Part shown: piece after piece, positions 34,012 to 42,825 of the stretch
Layout of the letters: the number at the start of each line of letters is the position of its first letter
Numbering within the stretch: position 1 is the first letter of the stretch
From: Pseudooceanicola onchidii
GTDB taxonomy: Bacteria; Pseudomonadota; Alphaproteobacteria; Rhodobacterales; Rhodobacteraceae
Direction of reading: 5' to 3'
DNA length: 64,000 bases
Assembly: GCF_004959925.1 (NCBI RefSeq)
Contig: NZ_SPUW01000002.1
Span: 496,001-560,000, forward strand
The notes under the pieces: model-generated
What the model was told of the DNA's origin: nothing
Seen by the model: only the letters and a program-made list of their open reading frames with translations
The model's database searches: none
Program-made: the position numbers and the translations under genes

Positions 34012-35544
34012 TCAGCCCTTGCGCAGCACCGCGCAATAGAAGCCGTCCATCCCGCCCTCGTCGGCCCAGAAATCCGGGCGCAAGCGCAGCCCGCCTTCTT
34101 CTGTCACCCAGTCGGGCGACAGGCCGGGGCGGTCGGTCGCGCTGCGGTCGACGCTCAGGCCCGGGTGGCGGGCCAGGGCTTCGTCGACCTGCACCTCGCC
34201 CTCGTCGGGAATCAGCGAACAGGTGCAGAAGACCAGCCGCCCGCCGGGTTTCAGCAGGCTGATGGCGTGGTCGATCATCTGCGCCTGCAGGTCGATCAGG
34301 TCCGAAATCGCGCTGCCGTCGTTGGCGTATGGCAAGTCGGGATGGCGGCGAATGGTGCCCGTCGCGGAACAGGGCGCGTCCAGCAGGATCGCGTCCCAGC
34401 CGGTTTCGCGGAATTCCAGCGCATCGGCGGTCACCGTGCGCGCGTCGAGCCCGGTCCGCTTGAGGTTCTCGGCCACCCGTTCGATCCGTGCGTTCGAGAT
34501 ATCCAGCGCGGTGACCCGTGCGCCCGCGGCGGCCAGTTGCAGCGTCTTGCCGCCGGGGGCGGCGCAGAGGTCGAGGATCTTTTCGCTTTTCTGCGGATCC
34601 AGCATTTGCACCGGGATCGCGGCGGCGACGTCCTGCACCCACCACTGACCTTCCGCAAAGCCGGGCAGGGCGGATACCTGCACGTTGCCGGTGATCCGCA
34701 GGCTGCCGGTCGGCAGCCTGGTCGCGGGCAGTGCCTCGGCCAGCTGGTCGGCGGTGGCCGGGTCTTTCAAAGTCAGGTCGATCGGCGCGCCCTTGGCGTG
34801 TGCCGTTTCGCAGGCGGCGATCGTGTCTTCGCCCCAGGCCATGATCAGCGGGTCGCGCAGCCATTCGGGCAGCTTGGAGGGCGGCAGGGTCGACAGATCA
34901 ACCGGCGCTTCGGCGACGCGACGCAGGACGGCGTTGGCCATCCCCTTGGCGCGGTTGTGGCGGGGCATGGCGGCGATCTGCGTAACGGCGGTGTTCACCA
35001 CGCCGTGGGCGGCTTCGCCGATGCAAAGTTCGTAGGCCGCGATGCGCATGACGTTCAGCACGGCATCGGGCGGTGTATGGGCGACATGCGGCAGCAGCAG
35101 GCTGTCGATCGGACCAAGATAGCGCATGGTCTCCGTTGCAAGCCGCTGCGCGCGGGCGCGGTCGCCGGGCTCCATCCGGGTCAGCGGGCCGGTGCGGCCG
35201 GTCAGATCGGCCAGCGTGCGGCCTTCGACCATCACACCGTTCAGCAGGATCAGCGCGGCGCGGCGCGGATCGGGGATGCGGCGGGGCTGGTTGTCGTCGC
35301 GCGGCTTGACGTTGCCCTTGCCCGAGGGGCGCGAACCGGGCTTGCCGCCGGGGCGTCCGCCGGGTTTGCCAAAGGGCTTGCCCCCCGGTTTGCCGCCGTG
35401 GTTTCCACCGGGCTTGCCGCCCGCACGATCACCGGGTTTGCCGCCGGGACGAGAGGGACGGCTGTCGCCGCCACGGTTGGCGGGGCGACGGTTGGACGGT
35501 CTGTCAGATGGGGGTTTCAACGCGCGCTCCTTGCCCGGGGTCAA
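34012..35544 (-). CDS. RsmB/NOP2-type rRNA cytosine-C5 methyltransferase with Gly-Lys-Pro-rich N-terminal tail
   Basis: A 510-residue SAM-dependent RNA m5C methyltransferase. An NusB-like domain follows the tail (RRAALILLNGVMVEGRTLAD). The catalytic domain has the SAM-binding ILDLCAAPGGKTLQLA and the motif-IV DAPCSATGTIRRHPD, plus VFCTCSLIPDEGE with the second catalytic Cys. The first 90 residues are a low-complexity run of GGKPGG-like units, absent from E. coli RsmB, which might bind RNA. ATG at 35544. Divergent from the DUF1674 gene. Target nucleotide is not certain; C967 of 16S rRNA is likely. Confidence 0.92.
   Translation of the reverse strand: MTPGKERALKPPSDRPSNRRPANRGGDSRPSRPGGKPGDRAGGKPGGNHGGKPGGKPFGKPGGRPGGKPGSRPSGKGNVKPRDDNQPRRIPDPRRAALILLNGVMVEGRTLADLTGRTGPLTRMEPGDRARAQRLATETMRYLGPIDSLLLPHVAHTPPDAVLNVMRIAAYELCIGEAAHGVVNTAVTQIAAMPRHNRAKGMANAVLRRVAEAPVDLSTLPPSKLPEWLRDPLIMAWGEDTIAACETAHAKGAPIDLTLKDPATADQLAEALPATRLPTGSLRITGNVQVSALPGFAEGQWWVQDVAAAIPVQMLDPQKSEKILDLCAAPGGKTLQLAAAGARVTALDISNARIERVAENLKRTGLDARTVTADALEFRETGWDAILLDAPCSATGTIRRHPDLPYANDGSAISDLIDLQAQMIDHAISLLKPGGRLVFCTCSLIPDEGEVQVDEALARHPGLSVDRSATDRPGLSPDWVTEEGGLRLRPDFWADEGGMDGFYCAVLRKG
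35319..35460 (-). repeat. In-frame GGKPGG-type repeat tract in the RsmB-like gene
   Basis: About eight units built around GGKPGG, GKPG and KPGGR encode residues 30-75 of the methyltransferase. At DNA level these are imperfect copies of a 12-18 base G/C-rich unit. This is a coding low-complexity tract, not an intergenic repeat. Confidence 0.6.
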
Positions 35545-35587
35545 GCCGGGCGTATATCATGGGGGCGATCAGAAGGAACCAGAATCT

Positions 35588-35770
35588 ATGACCGACGCCA
35601 GCCCCCGCCCCGATCTGCCCGCCGCCGCGCAGCGCGCGCTTGCCGAAGCAGAGGAGCGGCGCCGTCAGGCGAAGGCCGACGATCTTCCCACTGAACTGGG
35701 TGGTCGCGACGGGCCGGAACCTGTGCGCTTCGGCGATTGGGAGAAGAAGGGAATCGCCGTCGATTTCTGA
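35588..35770 (+). CDS. DUF1674 protein (succinate dehydrogenase assembly factor 4 family)
   Basis: A 60-residue protein of the DUF1674/SDHAF4 family. The C-terminal half carries the family signature ELGGRDGPEPVRFGDWEKKGIAVDF in which the RFGDWE.KG core is diagnostic. In eukaryotes and some bacteria SDHAF4 protects flavinylated SdhA before complex assembly; whether this one does is inference. The N-terminal half is a charged helix rich in Ala, Arg and Glu. ATG at 35588 follows AAGGAACC and lies 43 bases from the divergent methyltransferase. Confidence 0.88.
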   Translation: MTDASPRPDLPAAAQRALAEAEERRRQAKADDLPTELGGRDGPEPVRFGDWEKKGIAVDF

Positions 35771-35785
35771 ATTAAAGGGTGCGGC

Positions 35786-36136
35786 CTAGTCGAGCCGCAG
35801 GTCGGCGTAATCGCCCGTGCCCTGATCCGACTGGAACCGCAGGCTGGACCCGATCAGGTTCACCGTCTGGCAGTTGTAGGGCAGCGGTTCATCGCCCCAC
35901 TGCATCGACCGGCAGAAATAAGGCGCCTTCCACGTCCATTCGCCGGTGACGTCCTTGCCGAAGGCGCGGCCGATGATCTGGCCGTCGCCGGACACGTTCA
36001 GCCGGATGCCAAGCCGCGTGAGGGACCGCCCTTCGATCAGTGACACGAACTGGGCCCGGTCGGTGACGGGCTGCTTGTCCCCCGCATGGGCGGGAGACGT
36101 CAGGGAAAGGGCAAGAAGGGGCAATATCCGGCGCAT
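35786..36136 (-). CDS. Small exported protein of unknown function
   Basis: A 116-residue protein with a clear Sec signal (MRRILPLLALSLTSPAHA, cleavage after AHA). The mature part includes SLIEGRSLTRLGIRLNVSGDGQIIGRAFGKDVTGEWTWKAPYFC, with two cysteines (YFC and YNC) that could form a disulfide. The sequence GxAFGKxVTGxWxW recurs in small roseobacter periplasmic proteins, but I cannot name a domain. Located 35 bases downstream of dapB on the same strand. I chose ATG at 36136 (GCGCATG context) over an ATG seven codons upstream that would break the signal peptide. Confidence 0.72.
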   Translation of the reverse strand: MRRILPLLALSLTSPAHAGDKQPVTDRAQFVSLIEGRSLTRLGIRLNVSGDGQIIGRAFGKDVTGEWTWKAPYFCRSMQWGDEPLPYNCQTVNLIGSSLRFQSDQGTGDYADLRLD

Positions 36137-36171
36137 GGTACCATTACGCGCGAACAAGCCTTTCGGTTCAC

Positions 36172-36981
36172 TTAAAGTCCCAAAACATCCGTCATGGCAT
36201 ATTCACCGGGCGCCTTGCCCTGTGCCCAGAGCGCGGCCTTGAGCGCGCCCTTGGCGAAAAGTGACCGGTCGTCGGCGACATGGCGCAGGGTGATGCGTTC
36301 GCCGGGGCCGGCAAAGATCACGTCGTGTTCGCCGACGATGCCGCCGCCGCGGATGGCGGAAAAGCCGATGTCGCCGCGCTTGCGGGCGCCGGTGATGCCG
36401 TCGCGGCCCCGGTCGGATACCGCGTCCAGATCCACGCCGCGCCCGTCGGCGGCGGCCTGACCCAGCATCAGCGCGGTGCCCGAAGGCGCGTCGACCTTGC
36501 GGTTGTGATGCGCTTCGACCACCTCGATATCGAAATCGGCGTCCAATGCTGCGGCGACCTGTTTCACCAGCACGGTCAGCAGGTTGACGCCAAGCGACAT
36601 GTTCCCGGCGCGCACGATGACGGTCTTCTTCGCGCTTTCGGCGATGGCGGCCAGGTCCTCGGGGGCGAAGCCGGTGGTGCCGATGATATGCGCCGCGCCA
36701 GCTTCAGCTGCCGCCTTGGCGAAGGCCACGGTGGCCGAGGGTGCGGTGAAATCCAGAACCGCCTGCGCGCCCGCAAAGGCCTGCGCCGGGTCGTCGCGGA
36801 CGATCACGCCGATATCCGCGCCGCCAAGGCAGGCACCCAGGTCCCTGCCCACCCAGTCGTGCCCGGGCCGTTCGACGGCGCCGGCGATCCGGGCGGCGTC
36901 GCTTTGGCGCACGGTTTCGATCAGCATCCGGCCCATGCGCCCCGAGGCGCCTGTCACCACGATCCCGGGCAGGTCAGTCAT
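36172..36981 (-). CDS. dapB: 4-hydroxy-tetrahydrodipicolinate reductase
   Basis: A 269-residue NAD(P)H enzyme of lysine and diaminopimelate synthesis. The Rossmann motif is [15 protein letters not shown] near residue 10; the catalytic line [16 protein letters not shown] carries the conserved His-His and Lys, and [30 protein letters not shown] is the C-terminal signature. Length matches the family. The Rossmann motif lies close to the N terminus, as expected, which supports the ATG at 36981. Secure call. Confidence 0.97.
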   Translation of the reverse strand: MTDLPGIVVTGASGRMGRMLIETVRQSDAARIAGAVERPGHDWVGRDLGACLGGADIGVIVRDDPAQAFAGAQAVLDFTAPSATVAFAKAAAEAGAAHIIGTTGFAPEDLAAIAESAKKTVIVRAGNMSLGVNLLTVLVKQVAAALDADFDIEVVEAHHNRKVDAPSGTALMLGQAAADGRGVDLDAVSDRGRDGITGARKRGDIGFSAIRGGGIVGEHDVIFAGPGERITLRHVADDRSLFAKGALKAALWAQGKAPGEYAMTDVLGL

Positions 36982-37065
36982 ATCGTTCGCTCCGTTCCAT
37001 TCACGCCTTGCTTATCGCCCCGCGTCCCGCTTGGCAAAGGGGCCGGATCGGTCTAGATGCGGGGG

Positions 37066-37461
37066 ATGAGCAGAAACATCCATCACGACGGGCCCGGGCC
37101 GTCCCAAAGACAGCTTCGCGTCGGCGAAACCATCCGGCGTGCCCTGTCCGAAGTTCTGCAGCGGGGCGATATCCACGACCCCGACCTCAACCGCCTGTCG
37201 ATCACCGTGGGCGAGGTCCGGACCTCGCCGGATCTCAAGGTCGCGACGGCCTATGTTCTGCCGCTTGGCGGGCAGGGTCAGGACGAGGCCGTGAGCCTGC
37301 TGGCCCGCAACAAGGGTGAACTGCGCCGGATGATCGGCAAGAAGCTGGGGCTGAAGTATACGCCCGACCTGCGCTTCCGGCTGGACGACACCTTTGACCG
37401 CATGGACGAAACGCGCCGCCTGTTCAATCAGGACGACGTGCGCCGGGACGTCGAGGAATAA
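37066..37461 (+). CDS. rbfA: 30S ribosome-binding factor A
   Basis: A 131-residue KH-fold protein required for 16S rRNA 5' end maturation and cold adaptation. The family line [17 protein letters not shown], the middle [21 protein letters not shown] and the end [23 protein letters not shown] are all present. I took ATG at 37066 (MSRNIHHD) with GCGGGGG upstream rather than the ATG three codons earlier. The next gene begins 5 bases after its stop and truB follows, a common rbfA-truB neighbourhood with one gene inserted. Confidence 0.96.
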   Translation: MSRNIHHDGPGPSQRQLRVGETIRRALSEVLQRGDIHDPDLNRLSITVGEVRTSPDLKVATAYVLPLGGQGQDEAVSLLARNKGELRRMIGKKLGLKYTPDLRFRLDDTFDRMDETRRLFNQDDVRRDVEE

Positions 37462-37465
37462 CGCC

Positions 37466-38197
37466 TTGCGCGTGCTCGCGGCCCTCGTGCTGGCCCTCTG
37501 GGCGTCGCCTGCCTTTGCGGTCGACTGCCGGGACGAGACGGTCGGAGAGATCCCCTATACGATCTGCGAGGTCGCGGCGGACGAAGACATCCGCCTGTTC
37601 CTGACAGACCCCGGCGGCGCGCCCTACGGCACGTTCGAGGCAGTCGATGCGCGGCTGGGCGACAGCGGTCGGCTGGTCTTTGCGATGAACGCGGGCATGT
37701 ACCACGAGGATCGCAGCCCCGTCGGGCACTACCGCGAGGGTGGTGAAGAGGTGCGGGGGCTCATCACCTCGGCCGGGCCGGGCAACTTCGGGATGTTGCC
37801 GAACGGGGTTTTCTGCATTGGCGCCGACCGTCTGCGGGTGATCGAAAGCCTGGCCTACGAGGCGCTGGATGCGGCCGACTGCCCGTCGGCCACGCAGTCC
37901 GGGCCGATGCTGGTGATCGACGGCAAGCTGCACCCGCGTTTCCTGCCCGACAGCACCTCGCGCTATATCCGCAACGGGGTCGGCGTCAGCGAGGATGGCA
38001 GCCGCGCCTTTTTCGTCATGTCGCAACTGCCGGTCACCTTCCATCAGTTCGCCAGCCTCTTCCGGGATCGGCTGAAGACACCGCAGGCGCTGTATTTCGA
38101 TGGCAATGTCTCGCGGCTCTATGCGCCGCAGCTGGATCGCAATGACCTCGGGTTCCGGATGGGGCCGATCGTGGGCGTGGTCGAGGCGGCGGATTGA
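37466..38197 (+). CDS. Phosphodiester glycosidase (NAGPA-like) family protein, TTG start
   Basis: A 243-residue exported protein of the NAGPA domain family, which cleaves sugar-phosphodiester bonds in better-studied members. The signal peptide is RVLAALVLALWASPAFA. Family marks are LVFAMNAGMYHEDRSPVGHYREGGEE (the FAxNAGxY motif), GNFGMLPNGVFCIG, SATQSGPMLVIDGKLHP, RYIRNGVGVSEDG and ALYFDGNVSRLYAP. TTG at 37466 follows GAGGA at good spacing and gives a proper signal peptide; an ATG inside rbfA would not. It sits between rbfA and truB. Substrate unknown, perhaps a cell-wall or teichoic-like phosphosugar. Confidence 0.82.
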   Translation: MRVLAALVLALWASPAFAVDCRDETVGEIPYTICEVAADEDIRLFLTDPGGAPYGTFEAVDARLGDSGRLVFAMNAGMYHEDRSPVGHYREGGEEVRGLITSAGPGNFGMLPNGVFCIGADRLRVIESLAYEALDAADCPSATQSGPMLVIDGKLHPRFLPDSTSRYIRNGVGVSEDGSRAFFVMSQLPVTFHQFASLFRDRLKTPQALYFDGNVSRLYAPQLDRNDLGFRMGPIVGVVEAAD

Positions 38198-38246
38198 CCC
38201 GCCGGGCGTGACGGGCTAGGCCCGCCCGCCATAAACGGAGAATGAC

Positions 38247-39152
38247 ATGGCACGTACACGCAAGGGGCGCGACGTATCTGGCTGGCTGGTGGTCGACAAG
38301 CCGGCGGGCATCACCTCGAACGCGGTGGTGAACAAGGTGAAGTGGGCCTTCAATGCGAAGAAGGCCGGGCACGCGGGTACGCTCGACCCCGAGGCGACGG
38401 GCGTTCTGGCCGTGGCACTTGGCGAGGCGACCAAGACCGTGCCATTCGTCACCGATGCACTGAAGGCCTATGAGTTCACCGTACGGCTGGGGCAGGCGAC
38501 CAATACCGACGATGCCGAAGGCGAGGTGATCGCGGAAAGCGACCTGCGCCCGACCGATGACGAGATCAAGGAAGCGCTGTCGCCCTTCATCGGGGAAATC
38601 ATGCAGGTGCCGCCGCAGTTTTCCGCCGTGAAGATCGACGGTCAGCGCGCCTACAAGCTGGCCCGCGAGGGCGAGGATCTGGATCTGGCCGCGCGCCCGC
38701 TCTGGGTCGAAAGCCTGATCCTGACCGACCGGCCCGACGCCGATCACGTCGTGCTGGAACTGGTCTGCGGCAAGGGCGGGTACGTCCGGTCCGTCGCGCG
38801 CGATCTGGGCGAGGCGCTTGGTTGCAAGGGCCATGTGCTGCGACTGCGGCGCGTCTGGTCCGGTCCGTTCAACGCCGCCGAAGGGGCCAGCATGGACCGG
38901 ATCGAGGAATTGGCCCGCAGCGAAGAGATTGATGAGCTGCTTCTGCCGATGGAGCTTGCGCTCGACTGCATGGAAGAGGTCACGGCGACCGACGAGGGCG
39001 CGGTGCGCCTGCGCAATGGCAACCCCGGCATGGTGATTGCCCGCGACGTCGAATATGGCGAGGAATGCTGGGCCAGCCACGACGGCAAGCCGCTGGCCGT
39101 CGGCATCTTCAAGGCCGGAGAGTTGCACCCGAACCGGGTCTTCAACCTGTGA
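38247..39152 (+). CDS. truB: tRNA pseudouridine(55) synthase
   Basis: A 301-residue enzyme making pseudouridine 55 in tRNA. The active-site loop is [22 protein letters not shown] with the catalytic Asp. [40 protein letters not shown] and [19 protein letters not shown] are classic. Start ATG at 38247 fits the family's N-terminal length. Its TGA stop overlaps the GTG start of the DUF1643 gene. Secure call. Confidence 0.97.
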   Translation: MARTRKGRDVSGWLVVDKPAGITSNAVVNKVKWAFNAKKAGHAGTLDPEATGVLAVALGEATKTVPFVTDALKAYEFTVRLGQATNTDDAEGEVIAESDLRPTDDEIKEALSPFIGEIMQVPPQFSAVKIDGQRAYKLAREGEDLDLAARPLWVESLILTDRPDADHVVLELVCGKGGYVRSVARDLGEALGCKGHVLRLRRVWSGPFNAAEGASMDRIEELARSEEIDELLLPMELALDCMEEVTATDEGAVRLRNGNPGMVIARDVEYGEECWASHDGKPLAVGIFKAGELHPNRVFNL

Positions 39153-39697
39153 TCACCCGGCATTTCCGGAAAGGCGACGCGGACTCCTCTGCGACCTATT
39201 CGGAGTGCGAGGCCTATCGCTATGCGCTGACCCGCGTCTGGGACGACACCGGGCGGCGCGTCTTGTTCCTGATGCTGAACCCGTCGAAGGCGACCGAGGT
39301 CGCCAACGACCCGACGGTCGAACGCTGCGAGCGCCGCGCCCGGGCGCTTGGCTTCGGGGGGATGCGGGTCGTCAACATCTTTGCCTTCCGCGCCACCGAC
39401 CCGCGCGATCTGAAGGCCGCTGCCGATCCCTGCGGGCCTGACAACGATCTGGCGATTCGCGAGGGCGTCGACTGGGCGGACGAGGTGATTGCCGCCTGGG
39501 GGGCCCATGGCGCGCATCTGGGACGCGGTGCGGCGGTCGCGGCCCTGCTGGCAGCGGGTGGATCTGCGCCGGTTCATCTGGGGCTGTCCAAGGCCGGGCA
39601 CCCCCGTCATCCGCTGTATATCGCCTATTCCCAAAGGCCTGAGCCGTGGTCGCCTGACGACATCGCCCGGCTGGTTGGTGGCGCTGGTAATCCCTGA
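39149..39697 (+). CDS. DUF1643 domain-containing protein (GTG start)
   Basis: A 182-residue protein of the DUF1643 family. It shows [35 protein letters not shown], with the family's LNPSxAxxxxDDPT core and [12 protein letters not shown], and the end [17 protein letters not shown] at 39149 overlaps the truB stop, a typical translational coupling, and starts at ITRHFRKG as family members do. The family is common near truB-like genes and on mobile DNA, but its biochemistry is unknown. Probably cytoplasmic. Confidence 0.85.
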   Translation: MITRHFRKGDADSSATYSECEAYRYALTRVWDDTGRRVLFLMLNPSKATEVANDPTVERCERRARALGFGGMRVVNIFAFRATDPRDLKAAADPCGPDNDLAIREGVDWADEVIAAWGAHGAHLGRGAAVAALLAAGGSAPVHLGLSKAGHPRHPLYIAYSQRPEPWSPDDIARLVGGAGNP

Positions 39698-39771
39698 TTT
39701 ACCACGTGATCCGATAGGTTTTGATCGGGTGCGGCGGGTGGCGTATCCCTGGAACATCTGGGGAACATGCC

Positions 39772-40722
39772 ATGCTGATGCTTGCTGGAATGATGGGGCT
39801 GATGCTGGTGGGCGCGACTGCGTTCATCGGCATCGAAGAGCCTGACGACCTGTCGGAGGACGTGGAGGATCCCGAGGATCTGCTGCGCGGTGCCTCTGTC
39901 ATGGATGGCGACATCCTGACCGGCACACCCCTTGCCGAACTGCTGGTCGGCACGGATGAGGGTGATCAGATCGGGTCCTATTCCGGCGACGACACCGTCG
40001 AAGGCGGCGCTGGCACCGATGTGATGCTGGGTGGCGAGGGGATCGACCTGCTGCTGGGCGAATCCGGCGACGACACGATCCTGGGCGGCGACGCGGACGA
40101 CCAACTTGTCGGCGGGTCTGGCGATGATCGCCTGTTCGGCATGATGGGCCACGATCTTCTGGCAGGCGGCATCGGCGCGGATGTGGCCCACGGGGGGGCT
40201 GGCGACGACCGGCTGAACGGCGGATCGGGGGACGATGCGCTGCACGGCGGGCTGGGCAACGACGTGCTGGTCGGCGACGCGGGGGCCGACACGCTGATGG
40301 GCGGGTCGGGCGACGACTGGCTGACGGGGTTTGCTGCGGATCTGTCCGGTGCGGGCGACTCCGGAGAACTGGATTTCCTGAATGGCGGTCCGGGGGCCGA
40401 CACCCTTGTCGGTGACGCGGGCGATGTCCTGACCCTTGGGGCCGGGGCGGATACGGCGGTTCTGGCAGCCGGGACCGAGGAGGGGGCGGACGCAGCCTCG
40501 ATCCTCGATTTCCTGACCGGGGAGGATCAACTGGTTCTTCTGTACCCCGATGGCGCGGACGGAAATCACGAGATCGACATCGTGCGGGACCAGACCGGCA
40601 CCCGCGTGACGATGGATGGCACCGTGGTCGCCCTACTGCCAGCGGGGACGGAGATCGGGCTGGACGACATCGCTCTCTTGCCGGAAAGCGCGGCGGGCCC
40701 GTACCTGTATCCGCCAACATGA
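39772..40722 (+). CDS. RTX-type calcium-binding protein with N-terminal membrane segment
   Basis: A 316-residue acidic protein. The first 22 residues (MLMLAGMMGLMLVGATAF) are hydrophobic and could be a signal or anchor. An acidic stretch follows, then roughly 12 nonapeptide repeats of the GGxGxDxLx form over residues 60-200 (for example GGAGTDVML, GGSGDDRLF, GGLGNDVLV), which fold as a calcium beta-roll. The C terminus (VTMDGTVVALLPAGTEIGLDDI) resembles the ends of type I-secreted RTX proteins, although an N-terminal signal is unusual for that route. ATG at 39772 follows GGGGAAC. Role unknown. Confidence 0.8.
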   Translation: MLMLAGMMGLMLVGATAFIGIEEPDDLSEDVEDPEDLLRGASVMDGDILTGTPLAELLVGTDEGDQIGSYSGDDTVEGGAGTDVMLGGEGIDLLLGESGDDTILGGDADDQLVGGSGDDRLFGMMGHDLLAGGIGADVAHGGAGDDRLNGGSGDDALHGGLGNDVLVGDAGADTLMGGSGDDWLTGFAADLSGAGDSGELDFLNGGPGADTLVGDAGDVLTLGAGADTAVLAAGTEEGADAASILDFLTGEDQLVLLYPDGADGNHEIDIVRDQTGTRVTMDGTVVALLPAGTEIGLDDIALLPESAAGPYLYPPT

Positions 40723-40896
40723 CGTCTTTGGCGGGCTATGCGTGCACGGCGCATTAACAAGAATCAGCTTTATTTTCTGCACGGCATGACATATGTGGCC
40801 CAGGTTGCCGTCGGAAATCCCGGCGGCTGACGTTTTTCGGACCTTGCTGGACGACATCCCGGCTTGTGCCCGCCACCCTTTGAATAGGAGAGACCG

Positions 40897-41166
40897 ATGT
40901 CGATCACTGTTGAAGAAAAACAGCGCCTGATGAAGGAATACGCAACCAAAGAAGGCGACACCGGATCGCCCGAAGTTCAGGTTGCCATCCTGTCCTCGCG
41001 TATCGCCACGCTGACCGAGCACTTCAAAGAGCACAAGAAAGACAACCACGGTCGCCGTGGTCTGCTCAAGATGGTTGCTCAGCGTCGTAAGCTGCTGGAC
41101 TACCTGAAGGCAAAAGAAGAAGCGCGCTACACCGACCTGATCAAGCGTCTGGGCCTGCGCCGCTAA
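40897..41166 (+). CDS. rpsO: 30S ribosomal protein S15
   Basis: An 89-residue primary 16S rRNA-binding protein. The family line [50 protein letters not shown] is present with the usual HxKDxHxxxGL core. ATG at 40897 follows TAGGAGAG. A strong terminator lies 35 bases downstream. The usual partner pnp is about 1.9 kb away with three genes between. Secure call. Confidence 0.98.
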   Translation: MSITVEEKQRLMKEYATKEGDTGSPEVQVAILSSRIATLTEHFKEHKKDNHGRRGLLKMVAQRRKLLDYLKAKEEARYTDLIKRLGLRR

Positions 41167-41201
41167 GGCTATCCCTGGGCTTCGGCCCTCGGCACATTGC
41201 G

Positions 41202-41238
41202 AAACGCCCGCGTCGGAAGACGCGGGCGTTTTCTTTTT
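41202..41238 (+). terminator. Intrinsic terminator of rpsO
   Basis: AAACGCCCGCGTC (41202-41214) pairs with GACGCGGGCGTTT (41219-41231), loop GGAA, followed by TCTTTTTGG. A 13-pair stem, among the strongest terminators in the window. It also lies just past the end of the convergent hypothetical gene. Confidence 0.9.
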
Positions 41239-41247
41239 GGCGATCGG

Positions 41248-41742
41248 TCAGGCCACGACACGCAGGGTCGGACGACCGCCGACTGCCTGATGATCCGCAC
41301 CGACCCCATGCCGCGCTGCGAAGGCCAATGCGGCGCGGATCATCCTGGGATCGCGCCGCCCATGTGTCGCGCTCTCCAACGCGACACGCGCCTGGTCCGT
41401 CCGGTCGCGGCGGGTGTAGTGCAACACCATCAGCAACATCGCCTCGTCCACCGTCAGAATGTGCCGTTGCATGATGTCGAGCGGGTCGTGCACCTTGAAC
41501 CCGTCCGGTCGGCAGGCCGCAGCCGCGCGCAGATATTCCGCCAACCCATGCGCCATAGCGAGGCCGACGGTCGCGCCCCATTTCTCGGACGCCGTTGCAT
41601 ATGCAAGGTGCCAGGCGTGCGTTTCGGGCCGGGCCAGCGCGATCAGGAAATGCCGCAGGATCGGCAGAAGATCCCGTTCGGTCTTGTCCAGCGGCAGGTC
41701 CGTCAGGGCAATGCCATGCGGGGCGTTCGACATGTCGCTCAT
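41248..41742 (-). CDS. Hypothetical protein (164 aa) between rpsO and pnp
   Basis: I do not recognise the family. It is predicted mainly helical, soluble, and without a signal peptide or membrane segment. Visible parts are TERDLLPILRHFLIALARPETHAW, HAGLAEYL-like helices, ILTVDEAMLLMVLHYTRRDRTDQARVAL and RMIRAALAFAARHG. It overlaps the preceding small gene (41739..41960) by ATGA on the same strand, so they form a two-gene unit transcribed toward rpsO. Codon use is like its neighbours. Coding is supported by the overlap and by length, but the call rests on that alone. Confidence 0.6.
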   Translation of the reverse strand: MSDMSNAPHGIALTDLPLDKTERDLLPILRHFLIALARPETHAWHLAYATASEKWGATVGLAMAHGLAEYLRAAAACRPDGFKVHDPLDIMQRHILTVDEAMLLMVLHYTRRDRTDQARVALESATHGRRDPRMIRAALAFAARHGVGADHQAVGGRPTLRVVA

Positions 41743-41960
41743 GCGCGGGTCCTTTCTGCTGTCGGGCGATAGTCATCCAGCCGAACCGCGTCGTCGTCGG
41801 TCAGGGTCGCCATGGTTCGCGGGTCGGGGCGGGGTACCGCCGCCTTGGCCGGGAATCGCAGGTCGGCTTCGATTGCCTGACGCAATTTCGGGTTCAGGCC
41901 GCAGCCAAAGCGCTGCGCGAAGGCGTCGGTTGCCAGCAGATTTGTCAGTGTCTTGTCCAT
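41739..41960 (-). CDS. Hypothetical protein (73 aa) upstream of the 164-aa gene
   Basis: A small protein starting MDKTLTNLLATDAFAQRFGCGLNPKLRQAI, then LRFPAKAAVPRPDPRTMATLTDDDAVRLDDYRP. Unrecognised. I took ATG at 41960 because GGAAG precedes it at usual spacing; a longer frame starts at 42032. Its ATGA overlap with the 164-residue gene suggests they work together. No membrane or signal segment. Together the two genes split rpsO from pnp. Confidence 0.55.
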   Translation of the reverse strand: MDKTLTNLLATDAFAQRFGCGLNPKLRQAIEADLRFPAKAAVPRPDPRTMATLTDDDAVRLDDYRPTAERTRA

Positions 41961-42114
41961 GCCAGTGCTTCCGTATTGTGCCGCGAGGGCGGTAGGGCTG
42001 CCTGGCGATGACCGATAGGCCTGACTTGGCATCGCTTATCTGACAAAATTAATCAGGAATTGCAAGTGGCGATGTTCCAGCGCCCGAACGACGCCTGCAA
42101 AACGGCCGTTCGGT

Positions 42115-42825
42115 TCAGCGATAGCTCAGAAGGTCCGACACCGTGACGAACCGATAGCCCCGCGCAGAAAGGTCGTCGATGATCACGGGAAGGGCCGCGC
42201 GGCTGTTGGCATTGCCGCGAAACATCAGGTGGAGCATCACGATATCGCCCGGCCCGGCTTGGGCCAGAACCCGTCGGGCGATATCTTCTGCCGTCTGGTC
42301 AGGCTGGAATGTCTCGGCCGCCACCGACCACATCACGGTCAGACGGTCCTCTCGCGCGAGGTGCAGGGGAAGAGAGAAAAGCTTGCGCCCATAGGGCGGC
42401 CGGAAGTGAAGAGGGCCTTCATATCCGACGTCGCGCAGGATGGCGTCCGTCGGTTCCAGTTCCTTACGTACGGCGGAGGGAGAGACAAGCATCATCCGAC
42501 GGTGCGACCAGGTGTGATTGCCGACCTCATGGCCCGCCGCGATAATCGCGCGCATGGCGTCGGGATGCCTTTCAACCGCGATGCCATTGACGAAGAAGGT
42601 CGCGATTACGCCTCTGTCGGCGAGGATTTTCAGGACTTCCGGCGTCGCTTCATCCGTGGGTCCGTCGTCGAAAGTCAGGGCAATCACCTTGTCTTCGGTG
42701 TGCACCTTGGCGATGATTTTGCCGAACAGTTGATACCGATTGGCGTCGCTGAAGCGTTCAACGCCCCAGGCGAGGGCGACGAGGATCAGCAGGGTAAGGC
42801 CGAGGCGGATGCTAATGCGTTTCAT
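42115..42825 (-). CDS. Polysaccharide deacetylase family protein, membrane-anchored
   Basis: A 236-residue carbohydrate esterase 4 (NodB-like) protein. An N-terminal helix (RISIRLGLTLLILVALAWG) anchors it in the membrane, placing the enzyme in the periplasm. The metal motifs are IALTFDDGPT (first Asp of the TFDDG pair) and HEVGNHTWSHRRM (His-x-x-x-His), and FRPPYGRKLF is motif 3. It would remove N- or O-acetyl groups from a surface or wall polysaccharide. ATG at 42825 starts at the anchor; the upstream open frame lacks family sequence. Positioned between the hypothetical pair and pnp, on the opposite strand to pnp. Confidence 0.88.
   Translation of the reverse strand: MKRISIRLGLTLLILVALAWGVERFSDANRYQLFGKIIAKVHTEDKVIALTFDDGPTDEATPEVLKILADRGVIATFFVNGIAVERHPDAMRAIIAAGHEVGNHTWSHRRMMLVSPSAVRKELEPTDAILRDVGYEGPLHFRPPYGRKLFSLPLHLAREDRLTVMWSVAAETFQPDQTAEDIARRVLAQAGPGDIVMLHLMFRGNANSRAALPVIIDDLSARGYRFVTVSDLLSYR

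Noticed and set aside
35319-35460. Repeat tract resembling a CRISPR array or minisatellite.
   Set aside because: Units are in frame, 12-18 bases and coding (GGKPGG), without spacers; it is the low-complexity tail of the methyltransferase.
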